In this document: positions 1 to 8,500 of the stretch, one piece after another | Position numbering within the stretch: the stretch's first letter is position 1 | Layout of the letters: every line of letters begins with the position of its first letter | Notes under the pieces: generated by a model | Seen by the model: the letters and a program-made list of their open reading frames with translations, nothing else | Database searches by the model: none | Told to the model about the DNA's origin: nothing | Origin: an uncultured Alphaproteobacteria bacterium | GTDB lineage: Bacteria; Pseudomonadota; Alphaproteobacteria; Rhizobiales; Aestuariivirgaceae | DNA: 54,147 bases | Assembly (NCBI GenBank): GCA_937870685.1 | Contig: CALMZX010000021.1 | Location: forward strand, 1 to 54,147 | Reading direction: 5' to 3' | Made by a program: the position numbers and the translations under genes

Positions 1-51
1 ACGACAATGATGGATGTCCATACAGCAGCGGGACCCGCATCCCCCTCCACC

Positions 52-125
52 CGTCACGGCCCGCTTCAGGCGGGCCGCCCACACTGCTCTCACCATGGTT
101 GGCCCGCGTGAAGCGGGCCATGACG
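52..125. repeat. Short palindromic element, family C copy 1
   Basis: A 74-bp element with ends CGTCA and TGACG. It holds two GC-rich hairpins in inverted orientation: GGCCCGCTTCA with GCGGGCC on the left, and GGCCCGC with TGAAGCGGGCC on the right. Three more copies lie at 4475-4547, 5252-5324 and 39538-39606. No flanking target duplication is evident. Confidence 0.85.
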
Positions 126-161
126 AAGGTGGGAGGAGGAGCGTTTGAATGCCAATTTGTT

Positions 162-294
162 CGTCAGCCCGGCGCAGGCCGGGCCGGTGCTTGATGTATT
201 CGCCCCACCAGTTGCGCAAGGACAGAAACATCATGTGTTTCCCGCAGATTGAGACTTCAGCAAGAGCCTGGGCCCGGCCTGCGCCGGGCTGACG
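162..294. repeat. Short palindromic element, family D copy 1
   Basis: A 133-bp element with ends CGTCA and TGACG. Its outer arms, CGTCAGCCCGGCGCAGGCC and the reverse complement, are each a hairpin. A second copy is at 4714-4835. The interior between the arms is not shared between copies. Confidence 0.85.
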
Positions 295-338
295 GAAATG
301 TGGGGAATTTCCGTCTTCTTGCCGCTCCGTCCCAACCC

Positions 339-1592
339 TTACTTGCGCAGGTAGATCTCATTGGCGATCGAGACCTTGATTTCCTCGAAGGCGGCGGAGA
401 GGTCCGTGTCATCGTCGGCGACGAAGAAGCTGTCGGCGTCGCTGGCGCAATTCTTCAGGCGGGCGCGGGTCGAGGTGTCGTAAAGGTCAAAGGCCAGTGT
501 CACGATGCGGATGCCGTCGGCCTTGGCATTGTTGCAGAGCTTTTCCAGGTTCTTCTCGCCCTGTGCCACGTTGCGCGTGGTGCCGGGGCCGAAGGCTGGC
601 TCGGTCTGCATGCCGTCGGTGAGAACGATCATGAACTTCTGGGTTTCGGTGTCGCTCTTCGGTGCGCCCTGGTCGAAGGGCAGGTTGTCGGAGAGCAGAT
701 GGTAGCCGAATTCGACGCCCAGCGCGATGTGCGTCCAGGCATAGGGCTTCATGGCGGCAAGCTGGGTTTTCACAGCAGCATCATCTGTGGTGAGCGGCTT
801 GACGATGAGCTTGTTGGGGGCATAGCCGCCACAGTCTGAATCGGCGTGCTCCGGTGCCATGGCCTGGTTCCACTTGCTGGCGTCGCTGGCCGTGGGCGTA
901 GCGCTGGTGAGGTTCTGGGGATACTTGCGGTCCTGGGTGCAGCCGGTCCAGTTGCCCGTGCCGGTGGCACCCTTCACATGGGCCTTGGGCAGCGTCACAT
1001 AGACATGGTGTGAAAACGGCACGAGGCCGAACTTCACCTTGCCGGGGCTGGCGAGCGTCAGGTCGCTGACCAGCTTGGTGGCGGCGTCGCGCATGGCGAC
1101 GTATTTCACCTTGCTGCCGGAGACTTCGCCCATGGAACCGGAATAATCGAGGACGAGGGCAATCTCGGCCTTCTTGTTTCCGGCAAGGCCCACTTCGGCG
1201 CCGCCGCTCACATTCATTTCCGGAACGCCCGCGAGTTTCATGATCGAGGTCGGAACGTCAACCGAGGCATTGGCGATGAAAACGCCATCTTCCACCTTGA
1301 ATTCGCTGTCGATGTCATAGCCCGCCGCAGGGCCATCGGCGAGGTTGGCATCGAAAGCGGCCTCGGCGATGGTGGCGCGTTCGCTGTTGCTCTTGCCGGA
1401 CGCGGCAGCACCGGCGATGGCGGCAGAATCGAGTGCTGCCTGCAGATGGGCCTTGGCGTTGGAGTAGCTGGCGTAGTCGATGGCCGCACCGGCGGCGAGC
1501 ATGACCGGAATGGCGCTGATGGCAAACATGATGGCCGTGTCACCGCGCTGGCTGTTCCAGAACCGGCTGAGGGTCTTGCGAACGTTGATCAT
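339..1592 (-). CDS. TadG-like pilus-assembly protein with von Willebrand factor A domain
   Basis: Resembles proteins of the Tad/Flp pilus assembly group (TadE/TadG-like N-terminus plus vWA domain), which are anchored in the inner membrane with the bulk in the periplasm. The N-terminus has a short basic stretch, the motif QRGDTAIMFAISAIPVML and one hydrophobic segment (about residues 18-42). A vWA domain follows with a MIDAS-type DYSGSMGE and a later VLTDGMQT. The ATG at 1592 was chosen over an upstream in-frame start because AGGAG lies 8 bases ahead of it. No other tad gene is adjacent, so it is an orphan here. A CtrA-like box lies about 120 bp upstream. Family is confident; a pilus role is inferred. 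Confidence 0.82.
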   Translation of the reverse strand: MINVRKTLSRFWNSQRGDTAIMFAISAIPVMLAAGAAIDYASYSNAKAHLQAALDSAAIAGAAASGKSNSERATIAEAAFDANLADGPAAGYDIDSEFKVEDGVFIANASVDVPTSIMKLAGVPEMNVSGGAEVGLAGNKKAEIALVLDYSGSMGEVSGSKVKYVAMRDAATKLVSDLTLASPGKVKFGLVPFSHHVYVTLPKAHVKGATGTGNWTGCTQDRKYPQNLTSATPTASDASKWNQAMAPEHADSDCGGYAPNKLIVKPLTTDDAAVKTQLAAMKPYAWTHIALGVEFGYHLLSDNLPFDQGAPKSDTETQKFMIVLTDGMQTEPAFGPGTTRNVAQGEKNLEKLCNNAKADGIRIVTLAFDLYDTSTRARLKNCASDADSFFVADDDTDLSAAFEEIKVSIANEIYLRK

Positions 1593-1709
1593 TTGGCCTG
1601 CTCCTGTTCCATTCCGGCACAATTTTCAGGGGCGTGCCGGTCTTGTGATGGAAAGGGAGCAAGCGGCGGTCCGCCTGCGGGCCTGCCGCGGCGGTGATGG
1701 CTCACAGGG

Positions 1710-1724
1710 TTGAGGAAGTGTTAA
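1710..1724. promoter_or_regulatory. CtrA-like box upstream of the TadG-like gene
   Basis: TTGA-N7-TTAA, one mismatch from the alphaproteobacterial CtrA consensus TTAA-N7-TTAA, 118-132 bp upstream of the TadG-like start. The box is seen; binding by CtrA is inferred. Confidence 0.4.
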
Positions 1725-1733
1725 CGGCCTGTA

Positions 1734-2336
1734 TCAGAGCGGACGGCGGGCGCGCAGGGCCTGGGTCAGCGTGCCTTCGTCGAGGTAATCCAGTTCGCCG
1801 CCCACCGGCACGCCATGGGCCAGGCGCGTGGTGGCGATGTGCTTTTCCTTGAGGCGCTCGGTGATGTAGTGGGCCGTGGTCTGGCCTTCGACGGTGGCGT
1901 TGGTGGCGAGCACCACCTCTTTCACCGTGCCATCGCCGGCGCGCTCGAGGAGACCGCCGATCGACAGGTCCTCGGGGCGCACGCCGCCCAGCGCCGAGAG
2001 CGTGCCGCCCAGCACATGATAGAGGCCGGTCCAGGCCCCTGCCCGCTCAAGGGCCCAGAGGTCGCCCACATCCTCGATGACGCAGATGAGGCTGCGGTCG
2101 CGGCGCGGATCGCGGCAGATGGAACAGGGATCGACCGTGTCGACATTGCCGCAGGAGGAGCACTGCGTCACCTTGTGGCGGGCCTCGTCCAGCGCCAGCG
2201 TCAGGGGATCGAGCAGCTTCTCGCGGTTCTTGATCAGGTGCAGCACGGCGCGCCGGGCCGAGCGCGGCCCCAGACCCGGCAGGCGGGCCAGAAGCTGGAT
2301 CAGCTTTTCGATTTCAGGCCCGGCCTGGCGCTTCAT
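1734..2336 (-). CDS. recR: Recombination mediator RecR
   Basis: RecR works with RecF/RecO to load RecA on gapped DNA. At 200 residues it has family length. It shows the helix-hairpin-helix region [19 protein letters not shown] (residues about 15-33), the zinc site [16 protein letters not shown], and a TOPRIM domain starting at [15 protein letters not shown] and ending [17 protein letters not shown]. It begins 7 bp after ybaB. The order dnaX-ybaB-recR on one strand is a common bacterial arrangement and supports co-transcription. Confidence 0.97.
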   Translation of the reverse strand: MKRQAGPEIEKLIQLLARLPGLGPRSARRAVLHLIKNREKLLDPLTLALDEARHKVTQCSSCGNVDTVDPCSICRDPRRDRSLICVIEDVGDLWALERAGAWTGLYHVLGGTLSALGGVRPEDLSIGGLLERAGDGTVKEVVLATNATVEGQTTAHYITERLKEKHIATTRLAHGVPVGGELDYLDEGTLTQALRARRPL

Positions 2337-2343
2337 GCGTGAC

Positions 2344-2667
2344 TCAGAACGGCAGCTTCAGGCCCGGCGGCAGTGGCAGGCCGCCGGTGACGGCTTTCAT
2401 TTCTTCGGCTGCTGCCGCTTCGGCCTTGGCCTTGGCGTCGGCGTGGGCGGCGACGATCAGGTCTTCGAGAATGTCCTTCTCGTCCGCCTTCATCAGAGAG
2501 GCGTCGATGTCGATGCCGGAGAGCACGCCCTTGCCATTGAGCGTCACCTTGACGAGGCCGCCGCCGGATTGCCCGGTGACGGTGGTTGCTTCCAGCTTGG
2601 CCTGCATGTCAGTCATCTTCGACTGCATGGACTGGACCTGTTTCATGATGTCAGCGAGATTCTTCAT
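2344..2667 (-). CDS. YbaB/EbfC family nucleoid-associated protein
   Basis: Small DNA-binding protein of the YbaB/EbfC family, usually a dimer that coats DNA. The 107 residues start [18 protein letters not shown], a helix typical of the family, followed by the sheet segment [21 protein letters not shown] and a C-terminal helix. Its start lies 17 bp inside the end of dnaX, and recR follows 7 bp downstream, so the three genes are likely translated from one message. Confidence 0.95.
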   Translation of the reverse strand: MKNLADIMKQVQSMQSKMTDMQAKLEATTVTGQSGGGLVKVTLNGKGVLSGIDIDASLMKADEKDILEDLIVAAHADAKAKAEAAAAEEMKAVTGGLPLPPGLKLPF

Positions 2668-4357
2668 CTGTCTCTTCCGGGGTGAAGGTGGGGAGGGGTT
2701 GCGGTTCCTTGACGCTCATGATCTCGGCGCCGGGAAAGGTCTTGAGGATGGCCTGAACGGCGGGGTTGGCGCGCGCCTCCTGCAGGGCCACGGCCTCGGC
2801 CGATTTGCGCTGCTTGAGCAGCGGCTCGGCACCGCCTTCGCGGGCCACCGTCACCAGGGTGCGGCGGCCGGTCCAGGCTTCGAGTTTGCGCATCAGTTCA
2901 TTGGGCAGGCCCGCCGGGGCATCACGCTCCAGCGCGATTTCGATGCGCTGGGCGGTGACGGTGATGGGGCGGACAAAGCGTTCCAGTTCGCCCTTCAGCT
3001 TCACGTCGCGGCGTTCGCTGACATAGGCCACGAGACTGGCGAAATCCGTGAAGGCCACCGGTTCGCGCGGCGCTGCTGGCGGAGATGATGACGGTGCAGG
3101 CGAGACGGCGGCGGCAAGGGCCGCGCCGTTGCCGCCCACAGCCGATGCGCCGCTGCCTTCGCCGCGCAAGGGAAGCGGCTTTATGCTGGCTGACGCTGCG
3201 GCACCCGACCGAGCGATGCGCGCCAGTTCGTCGGCGGGCGGCATGTCAACGGCATGGGCCAAACGGATCAGCACCATCTCGGCCGCTTGCATGGGGTTGG
3301 AGGCGGTCGCGGTTTCCTGGATGCCCTTGAGCAACATCTGCCAGGCGCGCGAGAGTACGGGCACGGTGAGCCTGGCGGCAAATTCCAATCCGCGCGTTTT
3401 CTCGGCCTCGGTGCGCGAGCCATCCATCAGGGCGCTGTCCTTCACCATGCGAAGCCGCGTGACCCAGTGCACGAAGTCCGCCATGTCGGTGAGGATGGTT
3501 TCGGGGTCGCCGCCGCCTTCGAATTGCGTGGCAAGTTCGGCAAGCGCCCGGGCCGGGTCGCCGCCCATCACGGCATCGAACAGTTCGATCACACGGCTGC
3601 GGTCAATGAGGCCGAGCATGCCCGCCACATCATCGGCCTTCACGGTGCCGTCGCCATAGGCGATGGCCTGGTCGAGCAGCGAGAGGCCGTCGCGCACCGA
3701 GCCTTCCGCGGCGCGGGCGATCATGCGGAGCGCCTCGTCCTCGATGCCGGCGTTTTCCAGTTTGGCGATGCGGCCATAGTGCTGCATCAGCAGCGTGGCA
3801 TCGAGCCGCTTCAGGTCGAAGCGCTGGCAGCGCGAGAGAATGGTGACGGGGACTTTGCGGATTTCCGTTGTGGCGAAGATGAACTTCACATGCGGCGGCG
3901 GTTCTTCCAATGTCTTGAGCAGCGCGTTGAAGGCGCTCTTGGAGAGCATGTGCACTTCGTCGATGATGTAGACCTTGATGCGCGCCTGCACCGGGGCATA
4001 GCGCACGGAGTCAATGATCTCGCGCATGTTGTCGACGCCGGTGTTGGAGGCGGCGTCCATCTCGATCACGTCCATGTGGCGCGATTCAAGGATGGCCTCG
4101 CACTGCGGCGTCATCTCAGGCATGTCGATGGCGGGCCCCGGCGGATAGTTCAGCGCCCGCGCGATGAGCCGCGCCGTCGTCGTCTTGCCGACACCGCGCA
4201 CGCCCGTCAGCATATAGGCCTGGGCCACGCGCCCCGTGGCGAAGGCATTGGTGAGGGTGCGCACCAGCGCCTCCTGCCCGATCAGGGCGGAGAAATCCGT
4301 GGGCCGGTACTTGCGCGCCAGAACCCGGTAGGCCGGCATGGGAGGAGTGGCAGACAT
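2651..4357 (-). CDS. dnaX: DNA polymerase III subunit gamma/tau
   Basis: Clamp-loader ATPase of the replicative polymerase. It has RVLARKYRPTDFSALIGQE at the N-terminus, Walker A GVRGVGKTT (about residues 52-60), Walker B IIDEVHML, sensor FATTEIRKVP and SRCQRFDLKR. The C-terminal third is Pro/Ala-rich followed by a tau-like region. The ATG at 4357 gives 568 residues beginning MSATPPMPAYRVL. A GTG at 4480 would add 41 low-complexity residues encoded partly by a repeat element, so it was rejected. Of the zinc-binding cysteine cluster of E. coli DnaX only one cysteine remains (MTPQCEAILESRH). Confidence 0.97.
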   Translation of the reverse strand: MSATPPMPAYRVLARKYRPTDFSALIGQEALVRTLTNAFATGRVAQAYMLTGVRGVGKTTTARLIARALNYPPGPAIDMPEMTPQCEAILESRHMDVIEMDAASNTGVDNMREIIDSVRYAPVQARIKVYIIDEVHMLSKSAFNALLKTLEEPPPHVKFIFATTEIRKVPVTILSRCQRFDLKRLDATLLMQHYGRIAKLENAGIEDEALRMIARAAEGSVRDGLSLLDQAIAYGDGTVKADDVAGMLGLIDRSRVIELFDAVMGGDPARALAELATQFEGGGDPETILTDMADFVHWVTRLRMVKDSALMDGSRTEAEKTRGLEFAARLTVPVLSRAWQMLLKGIQETATASNPMQAAEMVLIRLAHAVDMPPADELARIARSGAAASASIKPLPLRGEGSGASAVGGNGAALAAAVSPAPSSSPPAAPREPVAFTDFASLVAYVSERRDVKLKGELERFVRPITVTAQRIEIALERDAPAGLPNELMRKLEAWTGRRTLVTVAREGGAEPLLKQRKSAEAVALQEARANPAVQAILKTFPGAEIMSVKEPQPLPTFTPEETDEESR

Positions 4358-4474
4358 CGGGGATGGATTTAGGGAGTTTTGGGCCGGGATGAAAGCGCAG
4401 AAGCGCCGCGCTCCCCGCATCATGCCGCAGGGAGCAAGCCCAGCCCATCCCCCGCCTCCGCCCATCCCCCATCC

Positions 4475-4547
4475 CGTCACGGCCCGCTTCAGGCGGGCCG
4501 CTCATGGGCGTGGTGCGGAGATGGCCCGCGTGAAGCGGGCCATGACG
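4475..4547. repeat. Short palindromic element, family C copy 2
   Basis: A 73-bp element, CGTCA to TGACG, with two inverted hairpins nearly identical to the copy at 52-125. It is the first element of the cluster upstream of dnaX. Confidence 0.85.
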
Positions 4548-4587
4548 GGTGTTGGAAGGAATGGACGGAACGACACACGATATCCCT

Positions 4588-4620
4588 CCTCCCTCCCCAC
4601 AAGGGGGAGGGCCGGGGTGG
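4588..4620. repeat. Family E repeat, single hairpin half
   Basis: CCTCCCTCCCCACAAGGGGG followed by AGGGCCGGGGTGG. This is one half of the bipartite repeat seen complete at 4904-5024 and 30646-30765. The matching inverted half is absent here. Confidence 0.7.
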
Positions 4621-4713
4621 TCTGGTGGTCTTGCAATAAGACTCCAGAACAGAACGCCCATCCCATCGCCTTCAACCCGCGCGCGCCACTCCGTCAGCCC
4701 GCATCCCCTACTC

Positions 4714-4835
4714 CGTCAGCCCGGCGCAGGCCGGGCCGGGGCTTTGGTGGGATTGAAGCACCTGCAAACATTCTCAGATGGTTTGGGTGAGCGATTGTGA
4801 AGCGAAGCCCTGGCCCGGCCTGCGCCGGGCTGACG
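4714..4835. repeat. Short palindromic element, family D copy 2
   Basis: A 122-bp element with the same arms as 162-294 (CGTCAGCCCGGCGCAGGCC at the left, its reverse complement at the right) and an unrelated interior. A truncated arm, CCGTCAGCCCGC, sits just upstream at 4691-4702. Confidence 0.85.
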
Positions 4836-4903
4836 GAATCAATGGAACTGAATGCTCCACTTCAACGTCCAGCACCACCCCCACCAGCCCCGCGCTCCCG
4901 CAT

Positions 4904-5024
4904 CCTCCCTCCCCCTTGTGGGGAGGGCCGGGGTGGGGGTCTGGTGGTCTCACAGAACGTCAACGGCACAGAACGCCGAACGCCAGCGCAACCCCCACCC
5001 TGACCCTCCCCACAAGGGGGAGGG
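4904..5024. repeat. Family E repeat, complete inverted pair
   Basis: Left half CCTCCCTCCCCCTTGTGGGG, right half CCCTCCCCACAAGGGGGAGG, about 70 bp apart and inverted. Each half is a hairpin. Unlike families A-D it lacks CGTCA/TGACG ends. Confidence 0.75.
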
Positions 5025-5061
5025 AAAAGAGGGAGCGAAACACTTTCGACTGTTGCGGGAA

Positions 5062-5103
5062 AAGTGGAAGGCTGGACGGCAACCCGTCAAGAGCTTGTTG
5101 GGG
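5062..5103. repeat. Partial copy of the 3' end of the SRP RNA gene
   Basis: These 42 bp match 5360-5401, which is the 3' strand and immediate downstream flank of the SRP RNA gene, with 3 mismatches; the first 29 bp are identical. The conserved apical domain of the RNA is not present next to this copy, so it is a truncated duplicate rather than a second gene. Confidence 0.75.
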
Positions 5104-5106
5104 TGA

Positions 5107-5151
5107 GGCTGGCGCTCTCAGCGAAGGTCCAGTGGACCTTCGCCGCCAGCC
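5107..5151. repeat. Long perfect-stem inverted repeat
   Basis: The inner arms GCGAAGGTCC and GGACCTTCGC are separated by 3 bp. The outer arms GGCTGGCG and CGCCAGCC are also perfect. It lies directly beside the truncated SRP RNA copy. The function is unknown; there is no T-tract. Confidence 0.7.
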
Positions 5152-5251
5152 GAACGCGCGGGAGCTGCCGACAGGCAGCGGGACCCGCGCCGGGGTTAGG
5201 GCATCCATGGAGGTGAACGCGCCCTGTCAACGTCCCGCCCGTCCTCCGATA

Positions 5252-5324
5252 CGTCATGGCCCGCTTCACGCGGGCCATCTGCCCGACACGCCTATGGCTG
5301 GCCCGCCTGAAGCGGGCCATGACG
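5252..5324. repeat. Short palindromic element, family C copy 3
   Basis: A 73-bp element, CGTCA to TGACG, with arms CGTCATGGCCCGCTTCA and TGAAGCGGGCCATGACG. It lies about 35 bp from the 3' end of the SRP RNA gene. Confidence 0.85.
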
Positions 5325-5361
5325 GACGTGAAATATGGATGAGGGAATGAGAGGGGACAAA

Positions 5362-5460
5362 GTGGAAGGCTGGACGGCAACCCGTCAAAATCTCGTTGGG
5401 GCTGCTACCTTCCGGTCCTGACCCGGTTGGCGAGCATAACGCCTGCCACCAACCTTCCGC
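5362..5460 (-). ncRNA. ffs: Signal recognition particle RNA (4.5S, small type)
   Basis: The minus strand carries the SRP helix-8 signature GGTCAGGACCGGAAGGTAGC followed by AGCCCC. The GGAA tetraloop is closed by ACC/GGT where E. coli has UCC/GGA, a compensated pair change. The ends pair: GGAAGGTTGG near 5458 with CCAGCCTTCC near 5364, then GGCA with TGCC. This defines an RNA of about 95 nt, the usual size of the small bacterial form. A position near dnaX is common. The exact ends are estimated from the pairing. Confidence 0.9.
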
Positions 5461-5505
5461 CGCCGCATATGGGGGAAGGAGGGGGAAAAGGCAAGTGGCG
5501 CGGGG

Positions 5506-8500
5506 TTACAGAGGCATTTCGATTGTTTTCATGATCCGGTCGGTCTCCGACAGGATCTTGATGATCTTCTGGTAGTGCTTGATGTCGTCGAAGGACAATT
5601 CCCGGCCCTTGCGGTCCTTCAACCATTTCTGGGCGGGCTGGTAGCCGCCGATATAGAAATTCCAGGCAATCTCCGGCACGCCGTCAAAGCCCTGTGTGTC
5701 ATTGATGGCGACACGGCCCCCCTCATACTTCACCTTGCCGACAACACTGTCGCCCTGCCCTGTGAACTTGTAGGGCGTGGCACCAATCGCGGCATCTTCC
5801 ATCAGGTGCAGCCTGCGCAATTCCGTGCCCTTGGCTGAGACATCCCAGAACACATCCGGCGAGGGCGGATAGGGCACGCGGGGGAAGTCGATCTTGAGAA
5901 ACTCCCTGTAAGTCTCGCGATAGGCCGGGCAATGCAGCACGCCATAGATGTAGTCGAAGATCGCCACTTCATCGGGTGTCTTCAGCTTCCCCTCATGTCG
6001 AGGTGCTGCCGCAGCCGGCTTGGACGACTCGGTTGCTGCGCCGACAATTGCCTTCTGAATCTTGGTATCGAAGTTGACACGGCGGGTTTGGTCGAGGGAG
6101 CCTTCGGCGGGGTAGAGGTAGAGGGGGAAAACTGAATTTATGTCGTATGCTCCGAACGCTTTGTGTCCCGCAACTGACTTAACTGCAATTCCGCCAAAAC
6201 CGTCTTTGGTTTGTGAAGGCGCACAGAGCGCCAAATTATTGTTGAACGCAAGATGCCGCATAACTTCGGTTCGCGGTCGGCATTGAAATCCTCTCGACGT
6301 GCCAGTGAAAAATGTCCATCGACAATCAAATGGACGATAGATCATTCGAACAATTCGATCCGATGACAAATTGGTTCTTGCATCAGTTTGCGCCCAAACA
6401 ACGCGCCAGTCTTCCGCATCTTTCCCAAGCAAATACTTGTTTCTTGCATCCTCAACTGGCAATTTGATAAAGTCCTGCACTCGCTCCCAAAGAACGTTGC
6501 GATCCATATCAATCGCTAACTCGTCTCGCGCGGTGACGATGCCAACTGAGTTGTGTGGCATTAGCTCTTGAATTCCAAAACCAGCCCGGTAGGCACTCTC
6601 AAGATCAAAATCACGATTGACAAATGGATACTGAGGTTCGGCATTCGGCAGCAAATTTTTGGATACGTTCTTGCTGACTTCTTTCCAAAGTACGGCATAC
6701 TTTTCCGAACGTTCGCCCCAAAGATCACCGTGAAAAATTTCTCCTAACCTATAGTCTTTGCTCGGTTTTGTCTGAAATTTGGCTGCCACAACAATTGCAA
6801 CGCCCTGCATGATATCAAATACATTTTTGTCTGCTTTGCCATCGGACGAGATTTCTTTCTTATTGGCATTCCCATGCAAATCCAGCACCCAAATCTTGTC
6901 GAAAGTCTTCAGCAGGTGCCAGCGCATGCCGCGAAAGGTGGGGTTGTCGAGGTAACCGTGGTTGGTGATGAAACCCAGAACACCTTCACCGTTCTTCTCG
7001 ATCAAGTGCTCGGCAAAGCGGATGAACTTGACGTAGTCATCATTGATCCATTTGGGATTGCGCTCTTTCAGTTTTTCTTTTCCGCCGGGTTCCTTCTTGT
7101 AGGCTTCCATCAAGCCCATGATCCAATCGCCCTTGTTGGCGCTTTCACCCGAATACGGAGGGTTGCCAATCACGCACATGATCGGCGTGTCGCGCTTGAT
7201 GGTGTTGGCGTGGCGCGCCTCTTCTGAGAGTGGTTTTGCCCAGAACAGGTCCTGCACCTCGCGCTCGCCTTCTTCCAGCGAGTTGGTGAGGTACACGCCC
7301 ATGCGTGGTGGATTGGCCGAGGGCTTGTAGCCCATGTCAGTCAGCATCATGTCCAACTTCATGTGGCACATGGCATAGCTTGCCATGAGCAACTCAAAGC
7401 CGTGCAGGCGCGGAATCAGGTCATTCTCGACGTAGCGCGACCATTGCCCTTCGGCCACGTCCTTCACCTTGGGGGCAATCTGCTTGATCACCTCAGCAAG
7501 GAACGTGCCTGTGCCTGCCGCCGGGTCAAGAATCTGGACGCGATGTACCTCGCGCTTGGTCTTGACGGGTTTGCCGTTCCTGGTTTCGCCGGTATCCCAA
7601 TCAATGGTCACCTTGGAGGTGTCGGCCAGCCCCATGGGCAAGCCAAATTCGGTTTTCAGAACGTCATCCACAGCCCGCACGATGAAATTGACCACGGGTT
7701 CCGGCGTGTACCAGACACCACGCGCCTTGCGCTTGGCCGGATTGTATTCGGCAAGGAACGTTTCATAGAAATGAATGAATGGGTCGTTGCGCTGGGTGAA
7801 CTTGCCGAAGTCCACAAACAGCTTGGGCAGGTCAGTTGCCTGAAAGATTTCCGCCAGCTCATCAATGGTGCGGCGGATGCGTTCGTCGAGGTTCGGTCCG
7901 GCAATGTAGGTGAAGAGGTAGCGCAGAAACGGATTGGACTTCGGCATTAGCTCCAGTGCTTCAACGCGGGAGAAACTCTCGAGTGTCTTGTCGTGAAGGC
8001 GAGCTCCGAACATGCCGTAGGCAATGGTCTCGGCGTAGATGTCGGCAAAATCCTCTGCCGACAGGTCGTGGATCAGCATCTTCTTGAAGGACTGGTATTG
8101 CCCCACAAGTTCGGTCTGAAGTTCGGCATCCTCCTTCAGCGAATTGAACAGGATGTCCTTGATGAGCACGGCCTTGCCCGCCATCATTTCCGCCAGCTTC
8201 TCTGCCGAGGTGATGGTTTGCAGACGCTCCGCGCAGAAGTCCTCAAGCTGGTGCGCCAGAACAGTGAACTGGTCGGGCTTGGACTGAATGCCCATGATGA
8301 AATCAGCGATGGAGATTTCGCGGACGAGTTCGCCCTTCTTGTAGAAGCGCCAGTCCAGTCCGTTGGTATACACAAGATTGGGCAGGGCCTTCACGTAGCG
8401 CTCGTGCTGCGCCTTGTTGAAGTCGCTCATACCCTTGGGGTTGATGCCGAGGCCCACGTCCTTGGCTTCGCAGTGGCCGATTGTGATGTCTGCGCCTTTG

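Noticed and set aside
52-5324. CRISPR array.
   Set aside because: The repeats are palindromic, irregularly spaced and scattered, with no unique spacers of constant length and no cas gene.
4338-5380. Open frames of 80-190 codons between dnaX and the SRP RNA gene.
   Set aside because: They read through palindromic repeats and have no start signals or family resemblance.
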